From positions 1-64,000 of the forward strand of contig NZ_JAKSYJ010000216.1 in assembly GCF_022829365.1 (NCBI RefSeq): 64,000 nt of DNA, read 5' to 3'. This DNA comes from Methylobacterium sp. J-077 (GTDB lineage Bacteria > Pseudomonadota > Alphaproteobacteria > Rhizobiales > Beijerinckiaceae). The notes below the pieces were generated by a model. That model made no database searches. It had not been told where the DNA came from and worked only from the letters and a program-made list of their open reading frames with translations. Positions 57,879 to 64,000 of the stretch are shown piece after piece. Within the stretch, counting starts at the first letter, position 1, and the number at the start of each line of letters is the position of its first letter. The position numbers and the translations under genes were made by a program.

Positions 57879-58891
57879 GCCTGCTGGCGGATCGCCGCCA
57901 CGGCCAGCGGCGCCTCGCGGCCTCGCAGGGCATGAGCGCCGAGATTCTCGGCCGTGAGGTCGAGCGGCAGCGGGCCGATCTGGTCTAGAAGGTCGGCCGA
58001 CACCAGCACGTGGACGCCGAGGCTCTTGTACAGGCTCTCCAGCCGGGCGGTGGTGTTCACAACGTCGCCGAAATACGCGATCTTGTGCCGTTCGAGCCCG
58101 ACCTCGGCCGTCACCACCGGGCCGCAATGCAGGGCCGCGCGGAATTCCGGGACCTGCCCGAACCGCTGCGTCCAGGCTTCGGACTCCTCCGCGAGCCGCG
58201 CGGCGAAATCGAAGACGCAGCGCAGGCAGGCCGCGTCCCGGGTCCCCCGCTCGATGGTCCAAGTGACCAGGGCCATGTCGCCGATATAGTCGTCGATCGA
58301 GCCCCGCGCGCGCGAGACCGGCAGCGCCAGGGCGTTGAACACCTGCCCGAGATAGGCCTGTGCGGCGCGGTCGCCGTACCGGTCGGCGAAGCGGGTCGAG
58401 CCGGTCACGTCGAGGAACAGGAAGATCCGCTCCTCGCTGATCGGGCGATGGTAGCGGCCGATCAGCAGGTTGGCGAATACGCCCGGGCCGATCAGGTCCC
58501 GCACCCGGAACACGAACACCGTGAGCGCCGAGATCCCGAGGGCGTAGAGCAGGCCGGATTCGGTCATCAGCATCGCGTTCCGCTCGCTGTACATGAAGCG
58601 GAACAGGCGGTTCAGCACCGTGCTGGCGAGCGCGTTGCCCGCGACGATTGTGAAACTGTAGAGCGCCACGGTGGCGAGCAGGAACAGCGGCGTCGCCATC
58701 TGGCGCACCCGCTCGCGCATCCGCGGCAGCAGGAGCCGGCGCTCGTAGAGCAGGATCGGCGTGCCGATGATCGCGCCGCGGATCGCCGAGCCGAGCAGCG
58801 GACCGACCGCGAACAGCGATCCGTAGAGCAGGCCGGCCAGGGCGCCGAGCCCGGGGGCAACAAGGTAGAACCAGCGGGGGCTGAAACGCAT
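57875..58891 (-). CDS. Class III adenylate/guanylate cyclase with N-terminal membrane domain
   Basis: A 338-residue protein. About five membrane helices occupy the first 140 residues, then the catalytic domain. The two metal-binding Asp are in FLFLDVTGSTRF and YIGDMALVTW, and the purine/helix block is FGDVVNTTARLESLYKSLG. It would make cAMP or cGMP at the membrane. GAGGG precedes the ATG at 58891. It follows egtD by 40 bases on the same strand and may share its transcript. Confidence 0.88.
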   Translation of the reverse strand: MRFSPRWFYLVAPGLGALAGLLYGSLFAVGPLLGSAIRGAIIGTPILLYERRLLLPRMRERVRQMATPLFLLATVALYSFTIVAGNALASTVLNRLFRFMYSERNAMLMTESGLLYALGISALTVFVFRVRDLIGPGVFANLLIGRYHRPISEERIFLFLDVTGSTRFADRYGDRAAQAYLGQVFNALALPVSRARGSIDDYIGDMALVTWTIERGTRDAACLRCVFDFAARLAEESEAWTQRFGQVPEFRAALHCGPVVTAEVGLERHKIAYFGDVVNTTARLESLYKSLGVHVLVSADLLDQIGPLPLDLTAENLGAHALRGREAPLAVAAIRQQA

Positions 58892-58931
58892 CCGGGCGCC
58901 CTCACCCCCGCGCCGGTCCGCGGCGCCGCGC

Positions 58932-59906
58932 TCAGTCCTGCCGGAGGGCGTGGACGGAGAACAGGTCTTCCGGATCGGTCCAGACCTGGATCCAGGTCCA
59001 GCCAGCTCGTTCCACCAGAGCCCGGAAGGTCTCGACCGTGTACTTGTAGCTGCTCTCGGTGTGGATCGTCTCACCATCCGCGAAGGCGACGGTGTCAGAG
59101 CCGATGCCGACGTCCTGCGCGCCCTCCGAGACGAGATGCATCTCGATCCGCGAGGCTTGCGGGTTGAACACGGCCCGATGAGAGAAAGCGCCGAGGTCGA
59201 AGCGGCCGGCGAGCTCCCGGTTGATCCGGGTCAGCAGGTTGAGATTGAACGCCGCCGTGACGCCGGCGGCGTCGTCGTAGGCCCGCTCCAGGGTGGCGGC
59301 ATCCTTCACGAGGTCGACGCCCACGATCATGTGGGCGCCCGCCCCCAGGATCCGCCCGAACCGCCGAAGCAGGTCCTCGGCCTCGCTCGGCTCGAAATTG
59401 CCGATGGTCGAGCCCGGAAAGAAGCCGGCCCGGGGCATGCCGGAGAGGCTCTCGGGTAGGTCGAAATCGCGGGTGAAGTCGGCGACCACCGGCTCGACCC
59501 GCAGATGCGGGAAGTCGCCGCTCAGCGCCTCCGCCTGCGCGCGCAGGAATTCGCCGGACACATCGACCGGCACGTAGGCGGCGAGCTTGTCGAGGTGGCG
59601 CAGCAGGCGGCGCAGCTTGTTGGTCGAGCCGCTGCCGAATTCGACCAGCGCGGCCCGGGCCGGCAACAGCGTGGCCATCTCCGGCCCGCTGCGGTCGAGG
59701 ATGCCAACCTCCGTGCGGGTCGGGTAATATTCCGGCAGACGCGTGATCGCCTCGAACAGGTCGGAGCCGGCAGAATCGTAAAAATATTTCGGCGAGAGCG
59801 CCTTCTGCGGCCGGGACAGGCCATCCCGCACGTCAGCCAGGAAGGCCAGTTCGGGAGTGTCGAGGGCGACCGGGGTCGCGTCGGGGAAGGTGGGCTTGAC
59901 GGTCAA
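58932..59906 (-). CDS. egtD: L-histidine N-alpha-trimethyltransferase (ergothioneine synthesis)
   Basis: Uses SAM three times to make hercynine from histidine, the first step to the antioxidant ergothioneine. The 324-residue product is the family length. Conserved parts are LSPKYFYDSAGSDLFEAIT, LVEFGSGSTNKLRRLL (SAM loop), YVPVDVSGEFL and FFPGSTIGNFEPSEA. It starts 18 bases after egtB and is clearly in one operon with it. Confidence 0.95.
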   Translation of the reverse strand: MTVKPTFPDATPVALDTPELAFLADVRDGLSRPQKALSPKYFYDSAGSDLFEAITRLPEYYPTRTEVGILDRSGPEMATLLPARAALVEFGSGSTNKLRRLLRHLDKLAAYVPVDVSGEFLRAQAEALSGDFPHLRVEPVVADFTRDFDLPESLSGMPRAGFFPGSTIGNFEPSEAEDLLRRFGRILGAGAHMIVGVDLVKDAATLERAYDDAAGVTAAFNLNLLTRINRELAGRFDLGAFSHRAVFNPQASRIEMHLVSEGAQDVGIGSDTVAFADGETIHTESSYKYTVETFRALVERAGWTWIQVWTDPEDLFSVHALRQD

Positions 59907-59924
59907 GGGAGGCTCCGGGGCGCG

Positions 59925-61193
59925 TCAGGCGGCGTCGGCGAGGCGCAGGCCGGTGAATTGCCAGCGCTGGTGCGGATAGAAGAAGTTGCGGTACGGCAGC
60001 CGGGCATGGCCCTCGGGCGTGGCGACGGACGAGCCGCGCAGCACGAACTGGCTCACCATGAACTTGCCGTTGTACTCGCCCAGGGCCCCCGGCAACGGCC
60101 GGTAGCCGGGATAGGCGACGTAGGCGCTGCGGGTCCATTGCCAGACGAGGCCGAACGCGTCCGGCAGGGCGCCGTCCCGGGCCGCGACCTCCCACTCGAA
60201 CTCGGTCGGCAGGCTGCGGCCGGCCCAGCGGGCATAGGCGTCGGCCTCGTAGTAGCTGATATGGGTGACGGGCGCGTCGAGTTCGACCGGGCGGACGCCG
60301 CCGAGCGTCATCGTCGCCCAGCCCTCCCCGTCCCGGCGCCAGTAGCCCGGCGCCTCCCAACTCTCGGCCTGACCGGTATACCAGCCGTCCGAGAGCCACA
60401 GCTCGGGCTTGGCGTAGCCCCCCGCCTCCATGAAGCCGAGCCAGTCGCGGTTGGTGACCAGCGCCTTGTCGATCCGGCCCGGCAGGATCAGCGCCTCGTG
60501 GCGGGGCGACTCGTTGTCGAACGAGAAGCCGGCGCCCTCGTGCCCGATCCATGCGATGCCGCGGGCGAGCTGGGCCTGGCCACCCTGCCCTGAGGCCGCC
60601 GGAAAGCGCCAGCTGGAATCGTAGACCGGCCCCAGCGGGTTCTGCGCGAAGGCATGCAGGATGTCGGTGAGCAGCAGCTCCTGGTGCTGCTGCTCATGAT
60701 AGAGCCCGATCTCCAGGATCGGCAGCACGGCCTCCAGGGCACTCTCTGAGGCTTGGCCGAGGAGGGCCTCCACCGCCCGGTCGATATGCGCCCGGTAGGC
60801 CGTCACCTCGTCCATGGTCGGGCGGGTGATCATGCCGCGCTGGATGCGCGGCTGCCGCGGGCCGGCGGCGACGTAATACGAATTGAACAGGTAGTGCAGG
60901 CGCTCGTCGTGGATGGCGTAGCCCGGCAGGTGCTCACGCAGCAGGAACTGCTCGAAGAACCACGTCACATGCGCCCGGTGCCACTTGGTCGGACTGGCAT
61001 CGGCCATTGACTGGACCTGCTGGTCCTCAGCGGAGAGCGGCGCCGCCCGGCGCTCGGTCTCGCTGCGGACGAAGCGGAAGGCCGCGATCCAGGCGGCGCG
61101 GTCGATTGGCCGGGCCGACACCGGCGGCGGCGGGAAAGCCGCCGCCAACTGCGCGCGCGTGTCGCCGGAGCGGAGTGCCGCCGTGGCTGCCAT
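59925..61193 (-). CDS. egtB: Hercynine oxygenase/sulfoxide synthase EgtB
   Basis: A non-haem iron enzyme that joins a thiol donor to hercynine and oxidises it to a sulfoxide. The 422-residue product has an N-terminal DinB-like domain with the His triad in HRAHVTWFFE and YHEQQHQELL, and a C-terminal FGE-sulfatase domain (SLPTEFEWEVAARDG, LRGSSVATPEGHARLPYRNFF in pieces). No egtA, egtC or egtE lies nearby, so the donor may be cysteine itself or the other genes are elsewhere. First gene of the egtB-egtD unit. Confidence 0.94.
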   Translation of the reverse strand: MAATAALRSGDTRAQLAAAFPPPPVSARPIDRAAWIAAFRFVRSETERRAAPLSAEDQQVQSMADASPTKWHRAHVTWFFEQFLLREHLPGYAIHDERLHYLFNSYYVAAGPRQPRIQRGMITRPTMDEVTAYRAHIDRAVEALLGQASESALEAVLPILEIGLYHEQQHQELLLTDILHAFAQNPLGPVYDSSWRFPAASGQGGQAQLARGIAWIGHEGAGFSFDNESPRHEALILPGRIDKALVTNRDWLGFMEAGGYAKPELWLSDGWYTGQAESWEAPGYWRRDGEGWATMTLGGVRPVELDAPVTHISYYEADAYARWAGRSLPTEFEWEVAARDGALPDAFGLVWQWTRSAYVAYPGYRPLPGALGEYNGKFMVSQFVLRGSSVATPEGHARLPYRNFFYPHQRWQFTGLRLADAA

Positions 61194-61454
61194 GCGGATC
61201 GTCCCTTATTCGCATCTCTCCTGGGATCGTCTTGTCGACGCCCAGCTTGGTCGCAGAAGATATGTCCCCGTCTTGGTCAGACAACCTCCGCTAGTGATTC
61301 TGCCGCCACCCAGTCCGATCCGCTCATACGCCGGTGCGGCCGACGTGGTTAATGGGGAGAACTGAAATTGGCGGGGCTTTCTTGCGGCGCAGTGAGGAGG
61401 CTTTAACCCTCGGCAACGAAGTTCGAGGCGCGAGATGCGGAGTCCAGAATTTCA

Positions 61455-62330
61455 ATGCGGATCGATCTGATGGCCGGGGCCAGCTTGTCCGCCCCGACCT
61501 TCCGTGTGTCGCCTGAGCCGACCATCCTGGTGTTCGATTCCGGCCTGGGCGGACTCACTGTCCTCGACGCGGTTCGCCGGGCGCGCCCCGATGGGCGCTA
61601 CGTGTATGCCGGCGACGATGCAGCCTTTCCGTATGGCCGGCTCGGCGAAGCAGCCCTCGTCGCCCGGGTGCTCGCGGTGATGGAGCAACTCATCGCGACG
61701 CACCGGCCCGATCTGGTCGTCATCGCCTGCAACACCGCCTCGACCCTCGTCCTCCCGGCCCTGCGCCAGCGCTTCGCGACTCCGTTCGTCGGCGTGGTCC
61801 CGCCGATCAAGCCGGCCGCTGCGGCGACGCGCTCGGGCCGGATTACTCTGCTGGCGACTCCCGGAACGGTGGCTCGCTCCTACACGCATGACCTGATCGC
61901 GACCTATGCCGGGTCCTGCGCGGTGACACTGGTCGGCTCGCCGAACCTTGCCGGCTTCGCCGAGGTCGAACTCGCCGGCACACCCATCGACGATGCGGCC
62001 CTGGCCGCCGAGATCGCGCCCTGCTTCGTCACCGATCCAGACGGACGGCGCACCGACGTGGTCTGCCTCGCCTGCACCCATTACCCGCTGCTGCTGCCGC
62101 GCCTCGAAGCGCTCGCGCCCTGGCCAGTGGCCTGGATCGATCCGGCCCCGGCCATCGCCCGGCGCGTGATCCAGCTGATCGGCCCGGCCCGCCGGGATGC
62201 GGACCATGACGGCACTGTTCACGGCGCCTTCACGGCCGGGACGTGCCTGACCGCGCCGCTGCGCGCCTCGCTCGCCGCCCGCGGGATCGGCGAGATCGCC
62301 ATCGAGGCGATGCCGCTCACGATGCAGTAA
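61455..62330 (+). CDS. murI: Glutamate racemase
   Basis: Makes D-glutamate for peptidoglycan. The 291-residue product has both catalytic cysteines: VIACNTASTLVLPAL and VVCLACTHYPLLLP, with the N-terminal FDSGLGGLTVLDAV acid motif and YAGDDAAFPYG. The ATG at 61455 has GGAG 12 bases ahead; one at 61470 is equally possible. It is divergent from egtB across a 260-base gap. Confidence 0.94.
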   Translation: MRIDLMAGASLSAPTFRVSPEPTILVFDSGLGGLTVLDAVRRARPDGRYVYAGDDAAFPYGRLGEAALVARVLAVMEQLIATHRPDLVVIACNTASTLVLPALRQRFATPFVGVVPPIKPAAAATRSGRITLLATPGTVARSYTHDLIATYAGSCAVTLVGSPNLAGFAEVELAGTPIDDAALAAEIAPCFVTDPDGRRTDVVCLACTHYPLLLPRLEALAPWPVAWIDPAPAIARRVIQLIGPARRDADHDGTVHGAFTAGTCLTAPLRASLAARGIGEIAIEAMPLTMQ

Positions 62331-62451
62331 GCGGCCCGGACCCAGTCGCGAGTCCGATGCTCCATTCGACGCGCCTCTTCCAGCGCTGCATCGTGTCCTG
62401 GACGACAGGCGCCAACAATCATGCGCGCTTGCATAATCAATCGATCCGGTT

Positions 62452-62481
62452 TTCAATCCCCCTTATCGAAGTGACTATATT
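62452..62481 (+). promoter_or_regulatory. Possible promoter of the Cache-domain gene
   Basis: TTCAAT (62452-62457) and TATATT (62476-62481) are spaced by 18 bases, resembling weak -35 and -10 boxes, in an AT-rich patch 18 bases before the ATG. The match to consensus is partial. Confidence 0.3.
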
Positions 62482-62498
62482 GATTTCGGGGGCATCGC

Positions 62499-63215
62499 AT
62501 GGCTCTGCGAGCAGCGCTGCTGGCAGCATCACTGATGTGCGCCGTGCAGCCGGGTACGGTCGCCCTGGCCTGCGGCGACGGTGAGGCGCCCACCTCCTGC
62601 GACGATCCGAGCCCGAATGGTTTCGCCTCCTGGATGCTCGGGCGCGTCGGCCGGGCTCTTCAGGCCGATCCCGCTAAGGCGCTGACCGAATTTACCGCGG
62701 GGACGAACGGCTTCCGCACCGCCGACACCTACGTGTTCTGCGTCGGACCGGACGGCGTCATGAGCGCCCATCCCAACCCGATCCTGAAGGGGCACGATGT
62801 CCGCGACCTGCATGACAAGACCGGCAACCACTTCATCCAGACGATGCTGGAGACGGCCAAACCCGGGCAGATCGCGGTGATCCACTACCTGTTCCCCAAG
62901 CCCGGCAGCACGACCGAGGAACCCAAGACCACCTACTACACGAGGGCCGGCGACCAGATGTGCGCGGTGGGCGTCTACGATACCGATGCCTCGGCTCCAG
63001 CCGCCGCGACGCCGGACGGACGGGTCGCTCAGCTTCGCCAGAAGCTCGACGGGGTGATCCCGAGCCAGGCGCGGGAGGACTGGATCGCATTCCTGGAAGC
63101 GCTCAACGCACAGGGCGACGCGAAGGCGGCGGCCATCGCGCAGGCCCGCCACGACGTGCAGGCGGCTGCGGCCGCTCTGGATACGGCCGGATCGAGATCG
63201 GCGGGAGCCGAGTAG
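62499..63215 (+). CDS. Secreted Cache-domain protein
   Basis: A 238-residue protein with a signal peptide and two Cys close to the mature N-terminus (LACGDGEAPTSC). A single Cache-like sensor domain covers about residues 50-160: TADTYVFCVGPDGVMSAHP, LHDKTGNHFIQTM and TTYYTRAGDQMCAVGVY. There is no membrane or signalling domain, so it is probably a soluble ligand-binding protein that works with a separate partner. The C-terminal part is a helix rich in Ala. GGGGG lies 7 bases before the ATG. Confidence 0.78.
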   Translation: MALRAALLAASLMCAVQPGTVALACGDGEAPTSCDDPSPNGFASWMLGRVGRALQADPAKALTEFTAGTNGFRTADTYVFCVGPDGVMSAHPNPILKGHDVRDLHDKTGNHFIQTMLETAKPGQIAVIHYLFPKPGSTTEEPKTTYYTRAGDQMCAVGVYDTDASAPAAATPDGRVAQLRQKLDGVIPSQAREDWIAFLEALNAQGDAKAAAIAQARHDVQAAAAALDTAGSRSAGAE

Positions 63216-63239
63216 GGGGCGCCCTCCGGGCTGCCCGGC

Positions 63240-63461
63240 ATGGGACTGGTGCAGATCCTTCCGCTCACGGAGGCAGCGACGTTCACCGCCGGATGTGCCG
63301 TGCTGCGATCGGTACGGATCGATCCTGAGCGCGTCGCGATCGTCCTGATAATCGGCGTTGCCGTTCTGGCCGCCGCCCTGCTGATCGCGCTGACGCCGCC
63401 GGACATCGGCGGCGATTCCTTGTCCCTGGACCCGACGAGCCTTTGGCCTCGACTTCCCTGA
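63240..63461 (+). CDS. Possible small single-helix membrane protein
   Basis: A 73-residue frame with one strong membrane helix (VAIVLIIGVAVLAAALLIAL) and a short tail (DIGGDSLSLDPTSL). It starts 24 bases after the Cache-domain gene on the same strand. No clear ribosome binding site and no known family, so the call is weak. Confidence 0.3.
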   Translation: MGLVQILPLTEAATFTAGCAVLRSVRIDPERVAIVLIIGVAVLAAALLIALTPPDIGGDSLSLDPTSLWPRLP

Positions 63462-63881
63462 CTGGCCCGGCAGGGCCGGGCTACCGGATCGTCGCGACGG
63501 CACAGGTGGGCTCACCGGAGGCTTCGGCCTCGGTCGGCACGGTCTGGTGGACGAATAGCATCCCGGCGGCGACAAACGGCGCGAGGGCCAAGTGGGATTG
63601 CCCGGTTTCTTTGGACGGCTGCACAGCTCGACTCTCGCCTGAAGCGGCAGAGCACCGCACCCAGGCTCGCCGCCGGGGCACGATCACGGCGCATCCTGAC
63701 GCCGCAGCGTCTCGCCCCGGGACAAAGCGGTCTCCAGATGCCCGCGTCCGCCGTGGAGGACCGTCCAACTCACAGCCCGTCAGGATGCAGTACAAGACAC
63801 GAGGAGGTTTAGGTCAGAGGGGCGTCGATCAGGATCGCACGAATCCTGTCGTGTACGGTGGTGTCGAAGGCTGCAGCGCAT
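63462..63881. other. 420-bp region without a convincing gene
   Basis: A minus-strand frame ending at 63481 has a hydrophobic stretch (LALAPFVAAGMLFVHQ) but no plausible start nearby, so it is not called. No terminator or repeat was recognised. Confidence 0.45.
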
Positions 63882-64000
63882 TCACGTCTTGCCGCGCCGG
63901 GCCTTCTCGGCCAGCAAAGCCGCCCGCTTCTCTGCTGCCCAGCCGGGCTTCACTGCCTGCCGGCCCCGTGCGATCGCCATGGCGCCGTCGGGCACCGCGT
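63882..64000 (-). CDS. C-terminal fragment of unrecognised protein (cut by window edge)
   Basis: The last 38 codons of a minus-strand frame, ending KRAALLAEKARRGKT. The fragment is basic and helical with a GRQAVKPGW turn. It may instead start at an internal ATG (MAIARGRQAV) and be a tiny gene. The family is unknown. Confidence 0.35.
   Translation of the reverse strand, partial: AVPDGAMAIARGRQAVKPGWAAEKRAALLAEKARRGKT

Overview
The window is a stretch of chromosome from a GC-rich alphaproteobacterium. The best fit is Methylobacterium or a close relative. This is judged from the aa3 oxidase cluster layout (ctaC-ctaD-ctaB-coxF-ctaG-ctaE-DUF983-surf1), UvrB with a long N-terminal extension, an egtB-egtD pair without egtA or egtC, a sulfone-use pair (sfnG/sfnB), two chemotaxis receptors of the same family and strong GC-ending codon bias. 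No rRNA, tRNA or CRISPR was recognised. Most of the window is ordinary chromosome. Only one insertion sequence is present.

Layout. 1-4.6 kb: a cut-off minus-strand gene, then galE, a MltB-type lytic transglycosylase and a DUF459 SGNH hydrolase. 4.6-11 kb: glutamate synthase (gltB-gltD, minus strand). 11-13.2 kb: a secreted PepSY-like protein facing fdhD. 13.5-20.2 kb: cytochrome c oxidase structural and assembly genes with a clear terminator after ctaE. 20.4-22.9 kb: sfnG and sfnB for sulfur scavenging from dimethyl sulfone. 23-27.8 kb: a cation diffusion facilitator, two tiny genes, queA-tgt for queuosine, and a membrane-anchored SGNH-like protein. 28-34.6 kb: uvrB, a VOC protein, a membrane protein/winged-helix pair, a cis-prenyltransferase and coaBC.

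34.6-38.2 kb has AT-rich flanks and holds an OprB-type porin, a strong terminator and an intact-looking IS630-family element with TA target duplication and a frameshifted transposase. 38.2-48.2 kb is the most interesting part. An MCP gene and an FKBP isomerase are followed by jetA-jetB, then a second MCP gene on the opposite strand, then jetC. Together jetA, jetB and jetC encode a MukBEF/Wadjet-type SMC complex (kleisin, KITE subunit, SMC ATPase). The nuclease subunit JetD/MksG is not in the window, and the operon is split by the second MCP.

48.2-56.5 kb: a HtrA-like protease coupled to a small secreted protein and a membrane J-domain protein, a D,D-carboxypeptidase with SPOR domain, and clpS-clpA. 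56.6-61.2 kb: a Tat-exported amine oxidase convergent with a probable egtB-egtD-adenylate cyclase operon. 61.4-64 kb: murI, a secreted Cache-domain protein and the end of a cut-off gene. Several start codons were moved inward from the longest reading frame on the basis of ribosome binding sites and family lengths; each entry says so.
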